Of a stretch of DNA of 12,699 nucleotides, positions 6,586 to 12,699 are shown in pieces. The number at the start of each line of letters is the position of its first letter. Position 1 is the first letter of the stretch. The notes below the pieces were generated by a model. The model saw only the letters and a list, made by a program, of their open reading frames with translations. It made no database searches and was not told where the DNA came from. Location: the NCBI GenBank assembly GCA_025058435.1, contig JANXEM010000070.1, positions 1 to 12,699 on the forward strand, given 5' to 3'. A program made the translations under genes and the position numbers. Origin of the DNA: Candidatus Caldarchaeum sp. Lineage in GTDB: Archaea; Thermoproteota; Nitrososphaeria_A; Caldarchaeales; Caldarchaeaceae.

Positions 6586-7227
6586 TTGAGGGCCACCGAC
6601 GCGGCCGCCGTATCGCTGCTTTCTGCCTTTGCCTACATAACGTTGTTCCACTACTCCATAGTACGCGGCCTCGAGCTGACGAACCTCTTCTTCTACATGG
6701 ACGTCTGGCCGACGTTCATCGCGGCGGCAGGGTACGCGGTAGCCTACCTCACAACATCGTATTTGAAAATCAGTTACAGGAGTAAAGCCATCACCTACAT
6801 CGGACTCACAGTTTCAGCCATGCTGATAACCTACTGGCATCTGCCCGTAAACTCGTTCTTCGGCTTCGGCGTATGCCCGGCCGACCTCAACAACCCCACA
6901 CTCTACCAGCTCAAACGAATATCCTACTTCGCAGTCGGAGTGCTTCTATTCCTTGGCGTCAACCACATGTCAAAGCCATGGCGCGAAGCCCTCGCCATCG
7001 CCTTCGGCAAAGTCATGGGATGGTACGGCTTCTACCTCACCCTCGTTCAGACACCACTATACGTTGCACCTCCTGTCATCTACACTGTGCAGCTCCACCA
7101 CGAAGCAGGATTCGCCATGCTTCTCAGCATGATAGCCCTCGACTTCATCGCAGTCACATCCCTCGTCAACCACTACTTCAAAGACAGAACAACACAACCC
7201 TACCCGATCATAACGGAAAAAACATAA
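6586..7227 (+). CDS. Polytopic membrane protein, weakly CtaG/DUF1404-like
   Basis: A 213-residue integral membrane protein with about six hydrophobic segments, roughly at 8-26, 38-58, 68-84, 110-128, 138-156 and 175-195. Two histidine-bearing motifs stand out: YWHLP at 83-87, at the end of the third segment, and LHHEAG at 170-175, at the start of the last. In the CtaG family (cytochrome oxidase copper-delivery/assembly factors) and the archaeal DUF1404 proteins, similar WHxP and late histidine motifs occur, so this may be a distant member involved in heme-copper oxidase assembly. No oxidase genes are in the window, so the assignment is weak. The start is TTG at 6586, chosen because of the TATA-like box 27 bases before it and because there is no better in-frame start. 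The gene is strongly C- and A-rich on the coding strand. Confidence 0.75.
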   Translation: MRATDAAAVSLLSAFAYITLFHYSIVRGLELTNLFFYMDVWPTFIAAAGYAVAYLTTSYLKISYRSKAITYIGLTVSAMLITYWHLPVNSFFGFGVCPADLNNPTLYQLKRISYFAVGVLLFLGVNHMSKPWREALAIAFGKVMGWYGFYLTLVQTPLYVAPPVIYTVQLHHEAGFAMLLSMIALDFIAVTSLVNHYFKDRTTQPYPIITEKT

Positions 7228-7263
7228 AACACCATACGTTTTTACACCCACACAACACGAACC

Positions 7264-7798
7264 AAACAGATTGACAACGTATTCCAGAGAGTCGAAACCA
7301 CCGTAGACGGCGTCGTCCAAGGCGTTGGCTTCCGATACTACGTTAGAAGAACAGCGAAACGCTTCGGCGTCCTCGGCTACGTCCAAAACCTCGACGACGG
7401 ATCAGTAAAGATAACATGCGAGGGCATCTTTCATCCATCGAAAAATTCGCCGAAGCACTGCGAAACGCCCAACCCCATTCAAGTAGATACAGTCGGATTG
7501 TAGCACGCCACCGGCTAGTTCAAGACATTCAAAATCGTGGACGGCTTCGCAACTAACGCCGCCTATTTCGAAGTCATGTTGCACAAACAAGACCGAGCCC
7601 TCTCAAAGATGGATTTGACGCTGGAAAAACAAGATAAGATGCTCGAAAAAATAGATGTCATAGTTGAGAGGCAGGATGAAATGACCGCAGAGGTTAAGGG
7701 CTTGGGAAGGGATTTGAGCATTTTCCTCCGGGGACAGGCTGGTGAAGATCGAAAGGGATATAGAGGCCATCAAGGCCAAGACCGGCCCATCGTCGTGA
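7264..7798 (+). pseudogene. Degraded acylphosphatase with C-terminal coiled-coil extension
   Basis: The first part (frame of 7291) encodes the acylphosphatase signature VDGVVQGVGFRYYVRR and YVQNLDDGSV, with the active-site arginine of GVGFR and the asparagine of QNLDDG both present. Near 7425 the homology moves to another frame (SSIEKFAEALRNAQP, from 7431) and returns to the first near 7480 (VDTV). Two TAG codons then interrupt it at 7501-7503 and 7516-7518, the second where the family has the Glu of GEF. FKTFKIVDG follows, then a coiled coil with repeated KQDxMLEK-like units (7579-7680). A last frame change near 7737 leads to VKIERDIEAIKAKTG and TGA at 7796-7798. No usual start codon is in frame before 7291; a TTG at 7271 is in another frame. 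Acylphosphatases with such coiled-coil tails are known in archaea. A surviving open stretch from GTG 7537 to 7857 is only the tail and is unlikely to be a gene of its own. Confidence 0.8.
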
Positions 7799-7803
7799 TG
7801 ACA

Positions 7804-7812
7804 AGGTTATCT
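7804..7812 (+). promoter_or_regulatory. Weak TATA-like box before the uridylyltransferase gene
   Basis: GTTATCTAC is centred about 28 bases before the ATG at 7836, the spacing used by other genes here, but it is a poor match to the archaeal box. No Shine-Dalgarno site is visible before this ATG, so a leaderless transcript is plausible. Confidence 0.3.
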
Positions 7813-7835
7813 ACTGGCTCGCGGGTTTTTGGCCG

Positions 7836-8702
7836 ATGGTCGAAAAGGTTGTCATAACTGCGGCCGGGTTGGGAACGAGGCTCCTGCCCACCACCAAGGA
7901 GCTTCCGAAGGAAATGCTGCCGATATATGTGCGGGGAATTAACGGCATGCCCGTGCTCAAGCCCCTGCTCCAAGCACTTTACGAACAGCTTTACGAATAC
8001 GGGTTCCGGGAATTCTGCTTCGTGGTCGGCAGGGGCAAACGGGCCATCGAAGACCATTTCACACCCGATTGGGATTTTGTCGAAAAACTCCAGAAAAAAG
8101 GCAAGTCGTCGACGGTGTCCGACTTGGAGAAGTTCTACGAGATGCTCGAGAACTCTGTCATCGTATGGGTAAGCCAGCCGTCACCCAAAGGGTTCGGCGA
8201 CGCCGTCAGAGCCGCACGCCATTTCGTCGGAGAAGACAACTTCCTCCTATGCGCCGGCGACACCTACATTATCTCCGAGGACAACGGCTTTCTCCGGAGG
8301 CTTTTGTCAGCGGGGCCGGCTGACGGCCTTGGCGCAGCCCTTCTCGTTCAACAGGTGGAAGACCCCCGGCAGTACGGAGTAGTGGTAGCGGAGCCGATAA
8401 ACCAAAACCTACTGACGGTCTCGAAAGTTGTAGAAAAACCAAAGCAACCACCTTCGAGCCTCGCTATCATGCCATTTTACGTGTTTACGTCGGGTATTAT
8501 GGGGATGTTGGACGATGTTACGATAGGCGTCGGCGGAGAGCTTCAGCTGACAGATGGAATACAGAAGTTGTTGGACGCGGGAGGCGCGGTTACCGCCGTT
8601 AAGCTTCTGGACAGGGAGCTTAGACTCGACATCGGAACCCCTGAAACCTACCTTCATGCGTTAACAGCATCCTACAGATATGCGGCCGGTGTTGATGTTT
8701 GA
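7836..8702 (+). CDS. galU: UTP-glucose-1-phosphate uridylyltransferase (or related sugar-phosphate nucleotidylyltransferase)
   Basis: A 288-residue cytoplasmic enzyme, probably forming UDP-glucose from UTP and glucose 1-phosphate. The nucleotide-binding motif GLGTRLLPTTK is at 11-21, followed by PKEMLPI with Lys25, KGFGDAV at 118-124, the metal-binding aspartate in GDT (Asp142), VEKP near residue 197 and LTDGIQ towards the C-terminus. This order and the length are those of bacterial/archaeal GalU rather than of longer eukaryotic enzymes or of RmlA. The KGFGDAV segment differs slightly from the usual KGLGHAV. The next gene, a UDP-sugar dehydrogenase, starts inside its stop codon, which supports UDP-glucose as the product. 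ATG 7836 is the first start and lies right before the conserved N-terminus. Confidence 0.88.
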   Translation: MVEKVVITAAGLGTRLLPTTKELPKEMLPIYVRGINGMPVLKPLLQALYEQLYEYGFREFCFVVGRGKRAIEDHFTPDWDFVEKLQKKGKSSTVSDLEKFYEMLENSVIVWVSQPSPKGFGDAVRAARHFVGEDNFLLCAGDTYIISEDNGFLRRLLSAGPADGLGAALLVQQVEDPRQYGVVVAEPINQNLLTVSKVVEKPKQPPSSLAIMPFYVFTSGIMGMLDDVTIGVGGELQLTDGIQKLLDAGGAVTAVKLLDRELRLDIGTPETYLHALTASYRYAAGVDV

Positions 8703-10045
8703 GGATTTGTTTCATAGGACTTGGATATGTCGGTCTTTCGACGGCTGTTTGCATGGCCGTAAAAGGGTTCAAAGTTTACGGCATCGACGTCGACGGCGAA
8801 AAGGTCAAAAAATTAGAGAGGGGCGTTTCACCGATAACGGAGCCGAAAATTGATAAGCTTTTGAAGATTTCACTTCGGAAAAAGAAGTTAGAATTCGGTG
8901 TTGATTTCTCACGTGCAATTCATGCCGATGTTGTTTTCATCACGGTCGGCACTCCTTCAAAGGAGGACGGTTCCATAGATTTAGGGTATGTACGTGATGC
9001 CGCTGAGGCCGTCGGTAAAGTCATGGCGAGAGGAGATAGGCCGCGCACCGTGGTTGTCAAAAGTACTGTGGTCCCGGGAACCACACGCAACGTCGTCAAA
9101 CCTGTTCTCGAACAGGCGTCCGGCAAACGGGTCGGCGAATCCATAAACCTTTGCGTCAACCCCGAATTTCTGCGAGAAGGTTCGGCCGTCGAGGATACGA
9201 TGAACCCCGACAGAGTGGTGATAGGCGATGACTGGGGTGGAGGAGCCAAAGTTCTCAAAACCGTATACCGTAGGTTCTACGGGCGGAAAAATCCTCCGAT
9301 TGTCTTGACAAATACTGTCAACGCGGAAATGATAAAATACGCGTCCAACGTCTTCCTCGCCGCCCGCATCAGCCTCATCAACGAAGTGGCCAACATCTGT
9401 CAACTTACACCCGGAGCAGACGTATCCGTTGTCGCAAAAGGCGTGGGATTGGACAAGAGAATCGGACCACATTTTCTCAACGCGGGCCTTGGTTACGGAG
9501 GTAGTTGCTTCCCCAAAGACGTCAAGGCATTAACCGCATACGCGAAGAGCGTAGGCTACATCCCCCAAATGCTTGAAAGCGTCCAAAAAGTCAACGACAG
9601 CCAACCCATCGCAGCCGTAAAGCTTGCGGAGCAGTTGGCAGGACCGATTACCGGTAAAAAAGCGGCTATCTTAGGTTTGTCGTTCAAGCCCAACACCGAC
9701 GACATTAGAGAGGCGGTCGCACTCAAGATAATTGACCAACTGCTAAAAGCAGGATGTCATGTATCCGTTTACGACCCCGCAGCCACATCTCACGTCCAGC
9801 GCATCTACGGCGAGAAAATAACCTACGCATCCACCGCATTAGAATGCTTACGGGACGCTGATTTCTGCATCATAGCCACCGAATGGGACGAATTTAGGAA
9901 CCTGAAGCCCAGCGACTTTGTAAAGCAGATGAAGAACCCCGTGGTCGTCGACGGCAGAAGAATCTACGACCCGCAAATTTATTCAAAAACCGTACGCTAC
10001 GCGGCAGTTGGTCTCGGGCCATCAAACCAGCATTCGTCCAGATAG
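8699..10045 (+). CDS. ugd: UDP-glucose 6-dehydrogenase (nucleotide-sugar dehydrogenase)
   Basis: A 448-residue NAD-dependent four-electron dehydrogenase that should oxidise UDP-glucose to UDP-glucuronate. The N-terminal Rossmann motif GLGYVGL is at 7-13 with the cofactor aspartate in GIDVD. VNPEFLREGSA is at 153-163, the helix lysine is Lys213 (MIKYASN), and the catalytic cysteine is Cys270 in GYGGSCFPKD. The third domain has KPNTDDIREA. The start is TTG at 8699, overlapping four bases (TTGA) with the upstream stop; the first residues MRICFIGLGYVG fit the family exactly, so this start is secure. Related enzymes act on UDP-N-acetylmannosamine or GDP-mannose, but the coupled uridylyltransferase gene favours UDP-glucose. 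UDP-glucuronate would be a donor for surface glycans. Confidence 0.9.
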   Translation: MRICFIGLGYVGLSTAVCMAVKGFKVYGIDVDGEKVKKLERGVSPITEPKIDKLLKISLRKKKLEFGVDFSRAIHADVVFITVGTPSKEDGSIDLGYVRDAAEAVGKVMARGDRPRTVVVKSTVVPGTTRNVVKPVLEQASGKRVGESINLCVNPEFLREGSAVEDTMNPDRVVIGDDWGGGAKVLKTVYRRFYGRKNPPIVLTNTVNAEMIKYASNVFLAARISLINEVANICQLTPGADVSVVAKGVGLDKRIGPHFLNAGLGYGGSCFPKDVKALTAYAKSVGYIPQMLESVQKVNDSQPIAAVKLAEQLAGPITGKKAAILGLSFKPNTDDIREAVALKIIDQLLKAGCHVSVYDPAATSHVQRIYGEKITYASTALECLRDADFCIIATEWDEFRNLKPSDFVKQMKNPVVVDGRRIYDPQIYSKTVRYAAVGLGPSNQHSSR

Positions 10046-10056
10046 ATGACTTAACC

Positions 10057-10063
10057 TTTAAAA
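10057..10063 (+). promoter_or_regulatory. TATA-like box of the epimerase-glycosyltransferase pair
   Basis: TTTAAAA is centred 26 bases before the GTG at 10086, predicting a leaderless transcript from that GTG. It separates this two-gene unit from the upstream uridylyltransferase-dehydrogenase pair. Confidence 0.5.
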
Positions 10064-10085
10064 CCGGTCAGTTGTTTCTGCCTCC

Positions 10086-11132
10086 GTGAACATCGTCATC
10101 ACCGGAGGCGCTGGCTTCATTGGCTCCCACGTAGCAGAATATTTTCTGAAAACCGGAGAAGAAGTGGTCGTGGTTGACAACTTATCTCGGGCGGCTTTGC
10201 TCAAGAAGGGCTTCGAATGGATAGACTACAACTACAGATATCTCAAAGATAACTACCCAAAGATGCGTTTTCTCAAAGCAGACGTGCAGGAAATAAACAA
10301 AAACGCAGAAGCAATCGGCCACGTGGATATGGTGATCCATGCGGCTGCGCAGGTTGCTGTCACGACATCGGTGGAGGAACCATTAACAGATTTCATGGTC
10401 AACGTGTATGGAACCCTTTCGGTCTTGGAATTCGCGAGGAAAAATGACTCTTCCCTCATCTTCTTTTCGACGAACAAGGTTTACGGGGAAAACGTCAACA
10501 GAATACCTGTAAAAGATGTTGGAACACGATACGTCTTCGCCGACAGGGCCTTTGAGAAAGGGATCCCTGAATCTTTTCCTGTCGACGGCTGCTCCCACAC
10601 ACCTTATGGCTGCTCTAAGCTGGCGGCAGACATTTACGTCCAAGACTACGCTGAGACCTACGGGCTTTCCACCGCTGTTTTACGGCTTAGCTGCATCTAC
10701 GGGGAGAGACAGTTTGGAGTTGAAGACCAAGGCTGGCTGGCGCATTTCGTGATGAAGCACCTGAGAAACTCGACGATAACAATTTACGGAGACGGCAAAC
10801 AGGTCAGGGACGTGCTCCATGTTGACGACTTGGTGCGTGCCGTTGATTTGACGGTCCGAAACCTAAAACGAATCAGAGGACAAGTATTCAACATAGGCGG
10901 TGGCATAGAGAACGCAGTATCGCTGCTTGAAGCGTTAGATTACTTGGGGCAGCTTTCAGGCAGGCAGCCCAGCCTTCAGTTTACAGATTGGCGTCCCGCA
11001 GACCAAAAAGTCTACGTAAGCGATTACCGGAAGGCGGAGCAAACCTTGGGCTGGAGGCCTCAAGTCGGCTGGCGTTCAGGGGTTAAGAGGCTCTATGACT
11101 GGATACGGGAAAACACCGCCTACCAAACTTGA
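10086..11132 (+). CDS. NAD-dependent nucleotide-sugar epimerase, CDP-paratose 2-epimerase (RfbE)-like
   Basis: A 348-residue extended short-chain dehydrogenase/reductase. The cofactor motif GGAGFIG is at 7-13 with the NAD-ribose aspartate at 31 (VDNLSR). The catalytic Tyr174 and Lys178 lie in HTPYGCSK, and a Ser/Thr pair is in FFSTNKVYG (127-134). Several segments match the CDP-paratose 2-epimerase (tyvelose epimerase) subfamily specifically: AAQVAVTTS (87-95), STNKVYG, EDQGW (213-217) and GDGKQVRDVLH. Ordinary UDP-glucose 4-epimerases have SSAAVYG instead of STNKVYG. The true substrate here is unknown because no CDP-sugar pathway genes (rfbF, rfbG, rfbH, rfbS homologues) are in the window; it may epimerise another nucleotide sugar. 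The GTG start at 10086 precedes the motif MNIVITGG directly and has a TATA-like box 26 bases away. The glycosyltransferase gene begins 38 bases before this gene ends. Confidence 0.85.
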   Translation: MNIVITGGAGFIGSHVAEYFLKTGEEVVVVDNLSRAALLKKGFEWIDYNYRYLKDNYPKMRFLKADVQEINKNAEAIGHVDMVIHAAAQVAVTTSVEEPLTDFMVNVYGTLSVLEFARKNDSSLIFFSTNKVYGENVNRIPVKDVGTRYVFADRAFEKGIPESFPVDGCSHTPYGCSKLAADIYVQDYAETYGLSTAVLRLSCIYGERQFGVEDQGWLAHFVMKHLRNSTITIYGDGKQVRDVLHVDDLVRAVDLTVRNLKRIRGQVFNIGGGIENAVSLLEALDYLGQLSGRQPSLQFTDWRPADQKVYVSDYRKAEQTLGWRPQVGWRSGVKRLYDWIRENTAYQT

Positions 11133-12162
11133 GGTCGACCTATTCCCCTCCCGTCATCCAATATGGTCAACTCTGGTCGAAAAGCCTCCTCAAGGAGTCA
11201 GGTTCATAGAAAGAACAGGATACGCTGGAAAAGTTTACCTGCTTGCGAGCGGGCTTTTGAGGGTTAAGCGGCTCGTACATTTTTGCAAAGGAGTTAAGCT
11301 GGCCTACGGCAGACGCTGGGTGGCTGACATGGAGTCTGTGAAAGTGTTTTTCAAAGATTACGGCGAGTTGCTTAACAGTGACTGTGTTGCGAGGGCAGAG
11401 CGTAGGCTGGAGACTGGCGATTGCAGAATGTTGATGCCTCTGACCGGGGCTGCTGAGAGAACCTTGCGGCGGTATCTCCGGCTGAAAAACTATAGCGTGG
11501 AAGTTGTCTATCCAAGCTTTTACACCGAGAAAGCACCTGACTTGCGGAATGGCCGTAACCTCGTCGTTTTCGTAGGCGGCTCGTGGAGGAACAGGTCGTT
11601 TGATTCGAAGGGCGGTAGGGAGGTTGCTGAGGCATGGATCAAAGTCGCTGGCAGGTACCCCGTTAAAATGATGATGTTTTCATCACCTCCACCGGAGCTG
11701 GCTAAGAAGCTGGCGGAGAAGGGGGTGTTCGTAGGTTATGTGGAGCGGGCGAAGCTCTTGAACGAGGTCTATCCGCACACTAAGTTGATAGTTCTTCCAT
11801 CGATGATGGACACAGTTGGCTACAGCGTGATTGAGGCGATGAACTTTGGAGCCGTTCCAATAGTGAGCGACCACTTTGCCATGCCTGAAATAGTCGGGGA
11901 TGCCGGAGTTGTGGTCAAGGTGCCCAACAAGCTTTGGAACGACGACGGCTCGCATAATTTCGAGTTTCGTAAGAATCTGGATTTAGGGCCCTATGAGGAG
12001 CTTGTTGAAAGGTTAGTCGACAGAATGCATGTGCTATTGGAAGATGATGACCACTGGAATACGATTTCTGAAAGAGCCTTTCAACGTATGAGGTTTGGAC
12101 CTTTCAGCATCGATGAAAGGAACCGAAAACTTAAACGCGTTTACGAGAGGGCCCTAGAATAA
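11095..12162 (+). CDS. Glycosyltransferase, GT4-like (GT-B fold)
   Basis: A 355-residue protein whose C-terminal half carries the nucleotide-sugar-binding Rossmann domain of retaining family 4 transferases: VVFVGGSWRNRS at 157-168, KLIVLPSMMDTVGYSVIEAM at about 230-249, then GAVPIVSDHFAMPEIVG. The usual E-x7-E pair appears as Asp239-x7-Glu247, so the first acid is Asp. The N-terminal acceptor half is short and not recognisable. No signal peptide or strong membrane segment is seen, so the enzyme probably works on the cytoplasmic membrane face. It starts at ATG 11095 inside the epimerase gene, overlapping 38 bases, and its last nine bases overlap the convergent flippase gene. Its position implies it adds the sugar made or modified by its neighbours; donor and acceptor are unknown. 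Confidence 0.83.
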   Translation: MTGYGKTPPTKLEVDLFPSRHPIWSTLVEKPPQGVRFIERTGYAGKVYLLASGLLRVKRLVHFCKGVKLAYGRRWVADMESVKVFFKDYGELLNSDCVARAERRLETGDCRMLMPLTGAAERTLRRYLRLKNYSVEVVYPSFYTEKAPDLRNGRNLVVFVGGSWRNRSFDSKGGREVAEAWIKVAGRYPVKMMMFSSPPPELAKKLAEKGVFVGYVERAKLLNEVYPHTKLIVLPSMMDTVGYSVIEAMNFGAVPIVSDHFAMPEIVGDAGVVVKVPNKLWNDDGSHNFEFRKNLDLGPYEELVERLVDRMHVLLEDDDHWNTISERAFQRMRFGPFSIDERNRKLKRVYERALE

Positions 12163-12699
12163 GAATTCGACCACAGCCTTCACCAGCGCGCGGAATTCTC
12201 TGTTTATGGCCGCTAACACGGAAAAGTAGGTGGCCATGCTGACGACTATAGCTGGGAGCAGCTGTGTGATGGCGGGGACGACTTCAACTGGTAGTTTTTC
12301 TGGTTTTGTGAGGAACGTGGCCACGGTCATCACCGATGCGGCGGCTGTGTAAGTAGCGAGCGCTGCCGTTGGTATTTTGAACGGAACGCTCCTACGTGCT
12401 ATCTTCGTTTTGTAGATCACGAAGGGAATGTAGGTTGCTAGGTTTACCGTGAGCCATACGGCCAGTACTTGCGTAGGGTCTGTTGGGCTGATTATGCTGA
12501 TGGCTGCGAAGAGCATGGGCAGGTAGAGGAATGCTTGGAGGTAGCTCAACGTCGGTAGAAGAAACAGACGGCTTTTCACCAACTCTTGGAACGAGACATT
12601 TTCAGAGTAGTCGACGCGTTCTCCGCCGGCTATCACGGAATCCATCATGCTCGCAAACATGAATAAAACAGCGTGAACGACTACAACTGGAAGGACTGT
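12154..12699 (-). CDS. Probable polysaccharide/lipid-linked oligosaccharide flippase, C-terminal part (5' partial)
   Basis: The frame is open from the right edge of the window to the stop at 12154-12156, about 181 residues, so the N-terminal part lies outside; the ATG at 12660 is internal, because hydrophobic sequence (TVLPVVVVHAVLFMF) continues before it. About five membrane segments are visible: one at the window edge, one after FLLPTLSYLQ, one in AVWLTVNLATYIPFVIY, one in ALATYTAAASVMTVATFL and one near the end (VVSMATYFSVLAAI). A polar loop between the first two has GGERVDYSENVSFQELVKSRLF, shortened here to its key parts: an Asp-Ser start, GxERVD and KSRLF, which resemble archaeal Wzx-like flippases of the MOP superfamily. 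The glycosyltransferase converging on it supports this. An unrelated multi-spanning transporter remains possible. Confidence 0.6.
   Translation of the reverse strand, partial: TVLPVVVVHAVLFMFASMMDSVIAGGERVDYSENVSFQELVKSRLFLLPTLSYLQAFLYLPMLFAAISIISPTDPTQVLAVWLTVNLATYIPFVIYKTKIARRSVPFKIPTAALATYTAAASVMTVATFLTKPEKLPVEVVPAITQLLPAIVVSMATYFSVLAAINREFRALVKAVVEFLF

Noticed and set aside
7537..7857. Independent gene starting at GTG 7537
   Set aside because: The first residues continue the acylphosphatase FKTFKIVDG strand in the same frame, and its end runs past the coiled coil in a wrong frame into the next gene.
10046..10085. Break in the glycan cluster as an insertion site
   Set aside because: The 40-base gap contains just a promoter; no terminal repeats or mobile-element sequence are visible.
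12044..12090. Possible C/D box sRNA (ATGATGA followed by CTGA)
   Set aside because: No convincing C' box or terminal D box and stem follow, and the stretch lies within a well-supported glycosyltransferase reading frame.

Overview
The window looks like chromosomal DNA of a thermophilic archaeon of the TACK group, possibly close to Caldarchaeales/Aigarchaeota or Thaumarchaeota. The main evidence is an archaeal/eukaryotic ribosomal protein S26e (known from TACK archaea and eukaryotes, not from bacteria or typical euryarchaea), an archaeal-type prolyl-tRNA synthetase, a V/A-type ATPase subunit D, and TATA-like boxes about 26-28 bases upstream of several start codons, which implies leaderless or nearly leaderless mRNAs. 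TTG starts are frequent. The lineage call below TACK level is inference.

Layout. (1) 1-2738: a 2-oxoacid dehydrogenase E1 alpha gene (5' end cut by the window) overlaps by 4 bases a ParB/Srx-fold protein that most resembles archaeal free-serine kinase (SerK). That gene converges with, and overlaps by 20 bases, a short ACT-less D-3-phosphoglycerate dehydrogenase. Both products would feed the O-phosphoserine pool. (2) 2739-5639: divergent closely packed promoters serve the dehydrogenase and S26e, followed by an HtpX membrane protease and a convergent prolyl-tRNA synthetase. (3) 5640-7227: V-ATPase subunit D, whose N-terminus lies in a frame without a start codon (apparent +1 frameshift near 5795-5800), then a 36-residue coiled-coil microprotein overlapping its 3' end behind a strong Shine-Dalgarno sequence, then a polytopic membrane protein with weak CtaG/DUF1404 resemblance. 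(4) 7264-7798: a decayed acylphosphatase gene with a C-terminal coiled-coil extension, broken by frameshifts and two nonsense codons. (5) 7836-12699: a cell-surface glycan module: UTP-glucose-1-phosphate uridylyltransferase, UDP-glucose dehydrogenase (4-base overlap), a CDP-paratose/tyvelose-epimerase-like enzyme, a family 4-like glycosyltransferase (38-base overlap), and on the opposite strand the C-terminal part of a probable lipid-linked-oligosaccharide flippase that runs off the window.

How the genes work together: region 5 can make UDP-glucose, then UDP-glucuronate, modify another nucleotide sugar, transfer sugar and flip the product across the membrane. Region 1 combines two routes to O-phosphoserine. 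I saw no tRNA, rRNA, CRISPR array, insertion sequence or integrase. The most interesting items are the SerK/phosphoglycerate dehydrogenase pair, the microprotein behind subunit D, the frame break at the start of subunit D, and the acylphosphatase pseudogene.
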